Assembly (NCBI GenBank): GCA_014360655.1
Contig: JACIXC010000019.1
Coordinates: forward strand, 1-48,539
DNA: 48,539 nucleotides
Source of the DNA: Actinomycetota bacterium
Lineage (GTDB): Bacteria; Actinomycetota; Geothermincolia; Geothermincolales; RBG-13-55-18
Direction: 5' to 3'
Shown in pieces: positions 8,780 through 16,743 of the stretch. Every line of letters starts with the position of its first letter. The first letter of the stretch is position 1. The notes beneath the pieces are model-generated. The model was not told the origin of the DNA, did no database searches, and saw only the letters and a list, made by a program, of their open reading frames with translations. The translations under genes and the position numbers were made by a program.

Positions 8780-9941
8780 GGCTTACCCCGTCCTCGCCCC
8801 CGGCGTCTTCCTCAAGCAACTGGAAACGGACTGCGTCTACAACGCGGGAAACGACGAGCTTTACGAGCTTTCCCCCGAAGCCTTCCATTTCCTCGCGCGC
8901 TGCGATGGGACCAGGGCCCTCGGGGATATGGATGTGGAGGTGGAAGAGGAGTTCCTCTCCTACTGCCTGGAGGAGGGCATCCTGGAGCTCGCCCACGAGC
9001 CCACCCCCCGCCCGGTGAGATGCGGCGTCAACGAGAGGCCCTCCCTGCGTTACCTCATGGTGGAGGTGACCGACCGCTGCAACCTGCGCTGCCGCCACTG
9101 CTACCTGGGGGACGCGGGACGCGACGACCTGGCTTGGGACACCCTGTACGGGCTCCTCGACGATTTCGACGACCTCGGGGGCCTGCGCCTGATGATCACC
9201 GGCGGTGAGCCCCTCCTCTATCCTCACTTCGCGGCCCTCAACGATGCGCTGGCCGGCCGCACCTACCGCGCCGTGCTCATAACCAACGGAACCCTGCTCA
9301 AGGACACCGACCTGCGTTACCTGCGCTTCCACGAGATCCAGTTCTCGCTGGACGGGCTGCAGGAAGGGCACGAGGTCCTGCGCGGCAAGGGGACCTTCCG
9401 CCCCGCCATGGCGGCGCTGGAGGAAGCCCTCGCGCAGGGCATCGACGTCTCGGTGGCCACGGTGATGCACCGGCGCAACCTCCATGAACTGGAAGACCTG
9501 GGCGAGTTGCTCTCCGGGCTGGGAGTGTCATCCTGGACCCTGGAGTTCCCCGTCCCCTCCGGGCGCATGGCGGAGCACCGCGACCTGATGCCCGGCGTGG
9601 AGGAATCCCTTGCCTACTTCGACCTGGAATGGGGATCCGGTCCCCACGAGGGCGCCGAGGGATACGCCTGCGGTGCGCACCTGGCTGCCGTGGACACCGG
9701 CGGCAGGCTCATCAAGTGCGGCTATTACCGGAACCCGAGCGGGGGCGCGGTGAGCGCCGGCCTGCGCCCGGCCTGGCGGAATCTCCCCAGGATGAGGCCG
9801 GAGGGCGCCTGCGCCGCCTGCCCCCTGCTAAGTGAATGCGGCGGGGGGTGCCGTTTCCGCGCCGAACTCCTTGAAGGGCCCGGGGGCCGCGACCCCCTCA
9901 TGTGCGCCCGCATGGGCCTCCTCCCCGGCAAACGCCCCTGA
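8766..9941 (+). CDS. Radical SAM/SPASM maturase with PqqD-like N-terminal domain
   Basis: 391 residues. Residues about 8-80 look like a PqqD/RiPP recognition element (GVFLKQLETDCVYNAGNDELYELSP has the fold's wording). The radical SAM motif is C105-x3-C109-x2-C112 (CNLRCRHC), with a glycine-rich GGEPLL SAM-binding motif after it. The C-terminus carries a complete seven-Cys SPASM pattern: C-x-G-x4-C, then C-x2-C-x5-C-x3-C, then a final C (LMC). SPASM enzymes of this type modify ribosomal peptides, often making thioether or C-C links, using auxiliary 4Fe-4S clusters. The start at 8766 overlaps the upstream small gene. A 21-residue Cys peptide gene lies 120 bp downstream, a likely substrate. Other maturation roles (anSME- or heme-biosynthesis-type) cannot be ruled out. 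Confidence 0.88.
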   Translation: MRSTEAYPVLAPGVFLKQLETDCVYNAGNDELYELSPEAFHFLARCDGTRALGDMDVEVEEEFLSYCLEEGILELAHEPTPRPVRCGVNERPSLRYLMVEVTDRCNLRCRHCYLGDAGRDDLAWDTLYGLLDDFDDLGGLRLMITGGEPLLYPHFAALNDALAGRTYRAVLITNGTLLKDTDLRYLRFHEIQFSLDGLQEGHEVLRGKGTFRPAMAALEEALAQGIDVSVATVMHRRNLHELEDLGELLSGLGVSSWTLEFPVPSGRMAEHRDLMPGVEESLAYFDLEWGSGPHEGAEGYACGAHLAAVDTGGRLIKCGYYRNPSGGAVSAGLRPAWRNLPRMRPEGACAACPLLSECGGGCRFRAELLEGPGGRDPLMCARMGLLPGKRP

Positions 9942-10006
9942 AAGACGGCTGCACGCGACCCCGGGGGCGGCGACACGAAAAAGTTCCGGAACGCGTGCTT
10001 TCGTCA

Positions 10007-10035
10007 TTGACACGGGGGTATAATAGAAATGTAAC
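10007..10035 (+). promoter_or_regulatory. Promoter of the small Cys peptide gene
   Basis: A perfect TTGACA (10007-10012) is followed after 17 bp by TGTAAC (10030-10035). A perfect TATAAT also lies at 10019-10024. Either could be used. Both place the start of transcription a short distance before the ribosome site at 10047, so the peptide has its own promoter separate from the maturase operon. Confidence 0.6.
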
Positions 10036-10060
10036 GACACACTACCAAGGAGGTGGTGAG

Positions 10061-10126
10061 ATGAGGATCACGAAGATCCCGAGAAGGAAGGGCGGAACCT
10101 GCAAGTGCAATAAGAGCTGCGGCTAG
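10061..10126 (+). CDS. 21-residue Cys-rich peptide, candidate RiPP precursor
   Basis: ATG 10061 to TAG 10126. The peptide has a basic N-terminal half (MRITKIPRRK), then a Gly-Gly, then TCKCNKSCG with three Cys. A near-perfect ribosome site AAGGAGGTG sits five bases before the ATG. A promoter-like region lies upstream and a strong hairpin terminator directly downstream, so it is a complete single-gene transcription unit; this is why I accept such a short frame. It lies 120 bp downstream of a PqqD-like/radical SAM/SPASM gene on the same strand. The double-Gly before the Cys segment resembles leader-core boundaries, though the leader would be very short. Inference: substrate of the maturase, giving a cross-linked small peptide. 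Alternative: a metal-binding micropeptide. Confidence 0.6.
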   Translation: MRITKIPRRKGGTCKCNKSCG

Positions 10127-10137
10127 CACGCCCTGCA

Positions 10138-10167
10138 GGGAGGGGGCCAACACGGCTCCCTCCCTTT
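10138..10167 (+). terminator. Rho-independent terminator after the Cys peptide
   Basis: An 11-bp GC-rich stem (GGGAGGGGGCC with GGCTCCCTCCC, one G-T pair), loop AACAC, then TTT. It begins 12 bases after the peptide stop codon. Confidence 0.8.
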
Positions 10168-10281
10168 ACGTCGCCCGCCGACCGGCGTTGTTTTCCATTA
10201 CTTGCCATACGCTCCCGCTGCTTTCCCGCGAACATCAACCACCCACCCCAGGGGCTGCCATAATATACCATCATTTACCAT

Positions 10282-11340
10282 TCACTCCCGCTGCAGCGAG
10301 GACATGAACTCCTCCAGAGTGGGAACGCCGCTCCTCTTCTCCCGCCGCCGCAGGGAGATAGCCCCGCCGGTGCAGTTGGGGACGCACACCCCGCATCCCA
10401 GGCACTCCTCGCGGTCCACCCTGGCCAGCTCGTGTTCGTCCAGCCTCACCGCCCCTACCGGGCAGCGCTCCTCGCACTCGCCGCAGCCCACGCACAGCTC
10501 GCGGTCCACCCGGGCCACGTAACTCGAGGGGTTCACCGCGTTCTCGAACCCCAGCTCCCTGCGGCTGTGCAGGAAAACGCAACAGCAGGAGCAGCAGCAG
10601 CACAGGGTGGATATCTTTCCCTGGTGATTGTCGACGGTGAAGACCAGGCCGGCCTCGTGCGCCTCTTCCAGCTTGCGCACCGCTTCCTCCAGGGTCACGG
10701 GCTTCCCCATGCCCTGCTCGACGATGTACCTCCCCATGGACCCGAAGTGAAAGCAGTTCTCCCTCTCGTGCTCGCAGCCCTCCCCCACGTAGGCCTTCAT
10801 CTGCCTGCAGGGGCAGTATGCGACTGCACGGAAGGAAGCCCCCTCCACAAGCTCCTTGGCCGTCTCGAAGGGGAGCACCTCCGACGTCTCGTTCACGTCC
10901 TCCTCCACCGGCACCACCCTGACCAGCGGCAGCTCGCGGTCGGCGATCTCCCTTCCCCAGGCGTTTGCCAGGTACCTGATCCACAGGGGGGCCAGCCTGC
11001 GCGCCCTCTCGTCGTCCCTGCCCGGCCAGAAAGGCGTTTCGGAGAAACCCACCAGGGTGGGCAGCAGGCGGTACCTGGCGACGCCGTCCTTGACGCTGCG
11101 GAACACCGTGCCCTTGGAGGCCATGGCATCGAGCATGCCGCGCAGCTCATCCTCCCGCATGCCGGTTGCCCTCGCGATCTCCGGAAGCGGGGTGTTGAAG
11201 AAGGGCAGCCTCACCGCCAGGCGCGCCTCCTCCGGCGTGAAGAGAACACGCAATATCTCGAGGAGCTCCTCGCTCATGGGCGCCCCGACCGGCATCCTGT
11301 CCAGGTGTTCGGCAAGGGCGCGATAGACCTCGTCCTTCAT
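10282..11340 (-). CDS. 4Fe-4S ferredoxin-domain protein with winged-helix-like N-terminus
   Basis: 352 residues from ATG 11340, which follows GGGGTGA; an in-frame extension reaches 11382. Residues about 25-95 read as a winged-helix region (LPEIARATGMREDELRGML). A Cys-rich middle follows: CPCRQM (176-179), GC and NC (189, 196), and an unusual CCCC-S-CCC run at about 247-254. Two standard 4Fe-4S motifs close the protein: C283-x2-C286-x2-C289-x3-C293 and C313-x2-C316-x2-C319-x3-C323. Soluble, probably a redox protein. The combination is seen in anaerobe proteins annotated as 4Fe-4S binding or DNA-binding ferredoxin-like, but the reaction is unknown. It is convergent with the peptide unit and stands alone. 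Confidence 0.8.
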   Translation of the reverse strand: MKDEVYRALAEHLDRMPVGAPMSEELLEILRVLFTPEEARLAVRLPFFNTPLPEIARATGMREDELRGMLDAMASKGTVFRSVKDGVARYRLLPTLVGFSETPFWPGRDDERARRLAPLWIRYLANAWGREIADRELPLVRVVPVEEDVNETSEVLPFETAKELVEGASFRAVAYCPCRQMKAYVGEGCEHERENCFHFGSMGRYIVEQGMGKPVTLEEAVRKLEEAHEAGLVFTVDNHQGKISTLCCCCSCCCVFLHSRRELGFENAVNPSSYVARVDRELCVGCGECEERCPVGAVRLDEHELARVDREECLGCGVCVPNCTGGAISLRRREKRSGVPTLEEFMSSLQRE

Positions 11341-11555
11341 ACCCGTCACCCCTGAGAGATGGATTCCCCTCAATTTTATCATTTCCGGGATAACGTCAAG
11401 CAGAGCGACACGGGCCCGTTTTTCTTACGCCCGCGCTCATGGCGCGCGACCCCGCCCTTAAGGGCGGACGGCCCGTGCCAAGAAAGGGAAGCGCCCGGCG
11501 ACAAGCACGCTCGTCATGCCCACGCAACCGCGCCCGATGCCTTTCGCCCGCCTAG

Positions 11556-12929
11556 CTAAAGCTCTCCGCTGGCGCTGGTGAGGGCATCCTCCGGGGAAAG
11601 CAGTGACCCGGCTCGTTCTCCATCGCCGCCATGCGGCAAAGTGCCTCCCGGGACGACCCGCGGTCGGCGGGTCTCGCAGTCCTTGAACAGGGATATCTGG
11701 CCTCCGCGGCCGTCGCCTCCCTCCCCCGGATCGAAGCAGGCACGGATGTGTCGGCGGATGTCCTCCTCGCCGAAGCGGGGGCTATAGTACCGCCCGTTGC
11801 AGGTCACGAAATATCGGGCGCGCCTGCATGCCACGCCCAGCTTGGAGAGGGCTGCAAGATCGAGCGAATGCACGCGACGCGCGGCTACGATCCTGCGCGC
11901 CGACTTCGTGCCGATACCGGGCACCCGCAACAGTTCCTCGTAAGAGGCGCGGTTGACCTCCACTGGAAAATAATGGAGATTGCGCAGCGCCCACGCGGAC
12001 TTGGGATCCAGGTCCCCATCCAGGTCGGGATGTTCCTCGTCCACCAGCTCCCGGGCCGTGAAGCCGTAGCGGCGCAGCAACCAGTCCGCCTGGTAGAGGC
12101 GGTGTTCCCGCAGGAGGGGAGGCTCCAGGAGCGGCGGGAGCCTGGGGTCCTCCGAAACGGGCACGAAGGCCGAATAATATATCCTGCGCAGCCCGTATTC
12201 ACGGTAGAGCCCCTCGGCCAGGGTGATGATCTCCAGGTCGCTCTCCGGGGTGGCTCCCACTATGAGCTGCGTCGTCTGTCCCGCACGCACCAGGGGTGCC
12301 GCACGAGGCGAGGCCCTCCTCTCCTCCCGGTCTGCCTCCACGAGACGGCTTACCTCCCCCATGGGACGCAGGATGTCCTCGCGCTTCTTGTCGGGCGCAA
12401 GGAAGCGCAGGCTGCCCTCGGATGGGAGCTCTATGTTCACGCTGAGGCGGTCGGCCAGGAGTCCCGCTTCCCGTATCAGTTCCGGAGACGAGCCCGGGAT
12501 GACCTTCAGGTGGATATAGCCGCGGAAGCCCTCCTCCCACCGCAGGATCTTCGCGGTGAGGACCAGCCTCTCCATGGTGTGATCGGGACTCACCCACACG
12601 CCGGAGCTCAGGAAAAGCCCCCGCACGAGGCGGCGCCGGTAATAGTGCATGGCGAGGGCGGCCACTTCCCGAGGCGTGAAGGAGGCGCGGCGACGGCGGG
12701 CGGAAGCGCGGTTCACGCAATACGCGCAGTCGTAGACGCAGCGGTTGCTGAAGAGCACCTTCAGGAGGGGAACGCATCGCCCGTCGTCCGACCTGCTGTA
12801 ATAGATCCCCGGCAGGGAGGCGCTCGTGTCGTCCCGCTCCCAGCGCATCCTCGCCGAACCCGCGGAGGAACAGGTCACGTCGTAACGCGCCGCGGCTCCC
12901 AGTATGCGGAGTTTTTCCTCCAGGTCCAC
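11556..12929 (-). CDS. Radical SAM protein with helix-hairpin-helix (DNA modification/repair type)
   Basis: 457 residues. The radical SAM motif is C64-x3-C68-x2-C71 (CVYDCAYC), followed by GLFLSSGVW and a typical TIM-barrel pattern. A helix-hairpin-helix DNA-binding motif lies near residues 330-350 (LLRVPGIGTKSARRIVAAR). This layout matches the 'putative DNA modification/repair radical SAM protein' family, which in many genomes sits next to a gene for a uracil-DNA-glycosylase-like partner. No such partner is visible beside it here, which is unusual. The last 50 residues are low-complexity and may be a species-specific tail. Reaction not established; role in DNA repair is inferred from the family. 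Confidence 0.85.
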   Translation of the reverse strand: MDLEEKLRILGAAARYDVTCSSAGSARMRWERDDTSASLPGIYYSRSDDGRCVPLLKVLFSNRCVYDCAYCVNRASARRRRASFTPREVAALAMHYYRRRLVRGLFLSSGVWVSPDHTMERLVLTAKILRWEEGFRGYIHLKVIPGSSPELIREAGLLADRLSVNIELPSEGSLRFLAPDKKREDILRPMGEVSRLVEADREERRASPRAAPLVRAGQTTQLIVGATPESDLEIITLAEGLYREYGLRRIYYSAFVPVSEDPRLPPLLEPPLLREHRLYQADWLLRRYGFTARELVDEEHPDLDGDLDPKSAWALRNLHYFPVEVNRASYEELLRVPGIGTKSARRIVAARRVHSLDLAALSKLGVACRRARYFVTCNGRYYSPRFGEEDIRRHIRACFDPGEGGDGRGGQISLFKDCETRRPRVVPGGTLPHGGDGERAGSLLSPEDALTSASGEL

Positions 12930-12986
12930 TTGCCACCGCCTTCTCCGGCCAGAACCGCCTCACCGTAAACATTATGAACGCCGGCG

Positions 12987-13095
12987 ATGACATGGGGTCC
13001 GGGGAGGGGAAGGGCCTGACCAGTTTATAGATCCTCGTGTTTCCGGGTAACCTGATGAAATGACATGGGGTCCGGGGAGGGGGGAGGGCCCGACC
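12987..13095. repeat. Pair of 35-36 bp direct repeats
   Basis: ATGACATGGGGTCCGGGGAG begins copies at 12987-13021 and 13060-13095, 73 bp apart, differing at a few bases near their ends. The repeats lie in the 273-bp gap between two leftward genes and contain no gene. They are unrelated to the REP-like elements elsewhere in the window. Confidence 0.75.
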
Positions 13096-13202
13096 GGGGC
13101 TCCCGCCGCTCTTTTACCGACCCCGATCTCAACCCCGGTTATCTCGAGACGGGACCATGCATGCCCGCGGGACGCCCGCCGGAATCCCCGGCGCGGCCGC
13201 AC

Positions 13203-13971
13203 TCAGGTGACCACGGCGGAAGCCTCGGGATCCAGGGGGTTCATGCGCACCGCGAGGGAGAAGAGGTACGGGTAGTTCGCCTTGAGATGCTCCAAGTAGG
13301 CCAGCCACTCGCGCAGCAGCAGGCTATAGGCGCGCGCGATGTCGCTGCACAGGTGTTCGTGGTCGGATTCCGGCAACCCCTCCAGGAGGTACCGGTACTT
13401 CAGCTCCTCGGCAAGATGGAATACCGCCCACAGCAGGTCGGTGAAGGTCTCGTGCTCGAGCAGCGTGGGGTTCTCCAGCAAGGTGAGGAGGAAATCGCGC
13501 TTGGAAAGGAGGAATTCACGCATATCCTCGAGGAGCCGGTCGTCCCTGCCGATGGCGCACTCGTAATCCTCGAGCTTCCGCCTCGCCTCCCGGAAGTCGG
13601 CCTCGCCCCAGTCCGGCTCCGCGGAAAAACATTCCCTGATCTCCCTGCAGGCGGCGTCGAAGCGGGAGAAGGAGCGCAGGAGCTGCATGCCCATCTCGCT
13701 GAAGAAGGCGCCGATGACCATGTTCAGCTTCTCCATCCTGGTCTTCTTCTCGCGCGCGTCGAGCACGCGGTGCACGATGATGGCGACCAGCAGCACCTCT
13801 ATGGGCATGAAGGCTATGTCGCCGAGCATGTAGATGAAGATATGGTGGGCATCCCGGAAAATGGCGTAGTGTACAAGATAGAGGACGGCCGAGAGGAACA
13901 GCAGGCCGGCGCCCAGCACCGCGTACCAGCTCAAGTACCATTTTCTTCCACGTGCGTCGTCGATAAGCCAT
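13203..13971 (-). CDS. Two-TM membrane protein with helical cytoplasmic domain; apparent frameshift near start
   Basis: The main frame encodes two transmembrane helices (AVLGAGLLFLSAVLYLVHY, then a second around IEVLLVAIIVHRVL) and about 190 residues of charged helices. It has no good start of its own. A perfect GGAGGAGGTGA ribosome site is instead followed by ATG 13971 in another frame, which reads MAYRRRTWKK up to an A-run (T4 on the plus strand, 13941-13944). Dropping one A joins it to the main frame as ...RTWKKWYLSWYAVLG, a sensible N-terminus. So the gene is probably 13203-13971 with a one-base homopolymer difference, either a sequencing error or a real mutation. The in-frame alternative start is TTG 13934. 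No family recognised; function unknown. Confidence 0.65.
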
Positions 13972-14210
13972 TCACCTCCTCCGGTCGCTCGCCGCCGACC
14001 TCGCCGCTTTCCCGACCCGTGGCGGCTGCGGCTTCTTCCAACTGATTTTACAACACGCAACTCCGCGGCGGGCTAAGCGGCGTCATGATAAAACGAGGAA
14101 ATGCGTGGGCGTGTCGGTGGGGGAAGGAAAGGCGCGGGCACATGGATCGGGTTGGGGATAGGGCTGCGCAAAGGAGCAGGAACGGCGGTTTGCGATAGAG
14201 GAACCGCCCT

Positions 14211-14573
14211 TCAGGCGAGGACCTTCTGCACGACCTCCATCACCTTGGAGGGTTGGAAGGGCTTGGTGATGAAGTCCTTTACCCCCACCTCGAGGGCCTC
14301 CAGCATGAGCTGCCTCTCCCCCAGGGCGCTGCAGATGACGATCCGGGCCTTCGGGTCGAGGGCCAGGATGTTGCGCACCGCGGTCATCCCGTCCATCTCC
14401 GGCATGTTGATGTCCATGATCACCAGGTCGGGCTTCCAGCGCTCGTAGGCCCAGATGGCGTCAGCGCCCGTTTCCGCCTCCACCACCGCGCCGTAGCCGT
14501 TCTCGTTCAAGATGTTGCGCAGCATCATGCGCGTGAAGAGCGCGTCGTCCACGATCAATATGGTCTTCGTCAT
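14211..14573 (-). CDS. Single-domain CheY-like response regulator
   Basis: 120 residues, entirely a receiver domain. The acidic pair is D9-D10, the phospho-accepting Asp is D54 in IMDINMPEMDG, the switch Ser is S82 (ICSALGE), and the invariant Lys is K104 in TKPFQ. There is no output domain, so it acts by protein-protein contact or as a phosphorelay intermediate. It lies 175 bp downstream of a run of histidine kinases on the same strand, none of which carries its own receiver, so it is a plausible shared target (inference). Start ATG 14573 is preceded by GAGGTGAGAC. Confidence 0.93.
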   Translation of the reverse strand: MTKTILIVDDALFTRMMLRNILNENGYGAVVEAETGADAIWAYERWKPDLVIMDINMPEMDGMTAVRNILALDPKARIVICSALGERQLMLEALEVGVKDFITKPFQPSKVMEVVQKVLA

Positions 14574-14748
14574 GTCTCACCTCGACCTCCGCGGGCCGCG
14601 TTCCTTCGCCCGCGCCCACAGCGTTCGCCACAGCATCCTTCCTCCATACATCATTCCGCCATTCATGTATCGGTAAATGCGGTGAGCACTTTAAGGAGCC
14701 GGCCAGCGTGGTGACCTCAGGCTGATCGCGTCATGCGGCGGGGCGGCG

Positions 14749-16743
14749 TCACCCGCGGGGGCGCAGGGTGAATTCGAAACAGGCCCCTCCGTCGTTATAA
14801 GCCCGGATGTCGCCCCCGTAGGCCTCCACCAGCAGCTTCACCGTGGCCAGCCCCACGCCCGTCACGCCCTCTTCCCCGCGCGAGAAGGGCTCGAAGGCGT
14901 CTTCCAGGCGGCCGGGCTCGATACCGGGGCCGTTATCCCGCACCAGGTAACGCAGGGTTCCGTCCCTCTCCCGGGCCAGCTTCCGTATCTCCACCAAGCC
15001 GCTCCCGGTAAGGACGAACCTGATGGCGTTATCCAGCAGGTTGGAGAATATCCTGTACATGTCCACGCGGTGGGCGGGAAGGCGCCCGAGGTCCTCGTCC
15101 GTTTCAACCCTTACGCCCTTTTCCCGCAAGACCCCTTCCCTTTCCTTCACCACCTCGGCGACTAAGGCGTTAAGGTCCACTTCCCCCACGACAGGCGAGA
15201 GTGCCCGATCGCGGGAGATGCGCAAGGTCTCCTCGATGAGGTAAATGGCCTGCCGCGACGAGGAGATGATGGAGGAGATGACCTCGCCTACCTCCTCCCT
15301 GCCGGCCCCGGGGACGGCAAGCAACCTCCGCAGCGTCTCCGCCGCGGCCGTGATATTGGCGATGGGCGCCCTGAGGTCGTGCGACACCGCGTGCGCGTAG
15401 GCCTCGAGTTCCTCGTTTATCCTGCGCATCATCTCCTCGCTCCGCACCCTTGCGGTGATATCCACCCCCAGCCCGTAGAAGAAATCCAGCGCGCCGCCGT
15501 CGCGAAGGACCGGTTTCCCGTGCCACTCCACGACGATCTCGCGCCCGTCCTTCGCCCTGACACGGTTGATGTTGACCCTCGGAGTGCCGGATTTCACCAG
15601 GGCCTCGAATACCTTCGCCAGCCCCGCCCTGTCCCCGGGAGGCACGAACTCGCGCAGGTACTCCTTCCCCACCACCTCCTCCCTGGTGTAGCCCAATTCC
15701 CTGAGCATCATCTCGTTCATGTTCAAGGTCTTTCCCCGCGGGTCAATGGCCACGAAAAAGACGGGGAGGGAGTCGATGAGCTCGCTGCTGAAGTGCCTCT
15801 CCCACAGCAGGTCCTCCCGCAACCCGCGCTCAACCTCCAGGTTGTTCAGCCAGCGTTCCAGCTTCGCCTCCGCCACGTTCCCGCCCAGGTACTCCTCGGG
15901 AGGCAGGTAATAGAAGTTCTCGTACAGGCGGCCGCCCACCACCACCAGGGGGTGGGTGGTGACCACCTCGAGCAGAAGATCGGCGCCGAAAGCCCTGCGG
16001 TCGTACTGGCATATGGCGAGGCACATGCTGCCCGGGAAGAAGCGGTTCAGCTTGGCCTCGTATTCCATGAGCCTACGAGAGCCGGGCAATCCCCTGAGCG
16101 CCCAGCTCATCTCCCCGCTCACCCGCAGGGCGGCGTAGCCTTCCTCGAGGGCCCTTTCCGTCTCGGCGCGCAGGAGCTCGATCATGCGGTCGGGGTCGAA
16201 GGTCCCTCCCCTCGTGTACGCCTCGGAGGAGGTTTGCACGACCAGCTGCCCGCGCTCCAGGAAGGGGGCAGGGTCGACCCCCTCTTCACGCAGGTAAGCC
16301 AGGATGGTGGAGGCCGTGTTCTCATCCGTGATGCAGAGGACCTTGTGCCCCTGCTCAAGGCCCCGGCGCAGGAAGGGGGTCAGCAGTGAGCGGTGTTCCT
16401 CCTCGCTTTCATAGATGCAGCACAGGTGTTCTCCGGGCTCCAGGTGCTCCGGGCTTCGCAGCTCCCGACGCCGCGTGTCCGCTCTCTTTACGCCTTTCCC
16501 CGCCTTCCTGCCTCTCCTTGGCCCGTTCCGCCCGTTCTTGCTTCGCATCATCCGCTTCTCGCCTTGTCCGGTCCTGCCTCGTCCCGTCCCCGTTCCTTCT
16601 CTCCCGACTCTTCCTTCCTTTTCTCCCCAGCCCTTTCGCCCTTCCTTTCCTCTTCCCTCGCCTGCCCCGTCTCCAACCCCCTTTTTCTCTCGCCCATCCT
16701 TCCGCCCGCGCCTCCCTCGCCCCCTCACGACCTCAGGCTTCAT
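14749..16743 (-). CDS. MEDS-PAS sensor histidine kinase
   Basis: The core begins with a MEDS (DcmR-type sensory) domain of about 190 residues (HLCCIYESEEEHRSLLTPF onward), then a PAS domain (SLPVFFVAIDPRGK), HisKA with phospho-His in AVSHDLRAP, and HATPase_c with N box LLDNAIRF, G1 DNGPGIEPG and G2 GVTGVGLATVK. MEDS domains are associated with methanogen/methylotroph sensing proteins; ligand unknown. No membrane segment. Start is uncertain: ATG 16743 overlaps the end of the upstream kinase gene by 11 bases, but it adds about 65 residues made almost only of Gly, Arg, Lys and Glu. ATG 16551 (MMRSKNGRNG) would remove most of it. The two kinases are probably co-transcribed. Confidence 0.87.
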   Translation of the reverse strand: MKPEVVRGRGRRGRKDGREKKGVGDGAGEGRGKEGRKGWGEKEGRVGREGTGTGRGRTGQGEKRMMRSKNGRNGPRRGRKAGKGVKRADTRRRELRSPEHLEPGEHLCCIYESEEEHRSLLTPFLRRGLEQGHKVLCITDENTASTILAYLREEGVDPAPFLERGQLVVQTSSEAYTRGGTFDPDRMIELLRAETERALEEGYAALRVSGEMSWALRGLPGSRRLMEYEAKLNRFFPGSMCLAICQYDRRAFGADLLLEVVTTHPLVVVGGRLYENFYYLPPEEYLGGNVAEAKLERWLNNLEVERGLREDLLWERHFSSELIDSLPVFFVAIDPRGKTLNMNEMMLRELGYTREEVVGKEYLREFVPPGDRAGLAKVFEALVKSGTPRVNINRVRAKDGREIVVEWHGKPVLRDGGALDFFYGLGVDITARVRSEEMMRRINEELEAYAHAVSHDLRAPIANITAAAETLRRLLAVPGAGREEVGEVISSIISSSRQAIYLIEETLRISRDRALSPVVGEVDLNALVAEVVKEREGVLREKGVRVETDEDLGRLPAHRVDMYRIFSNLLDNAIRFVLTGSGLVEIRKLARERDGTLRYLVRDNGPGIEPGRLEDAFEPFSRGEEGVTGVGLATVKLLVEAYGGDIRAYNDGGACFEFTLRPRG

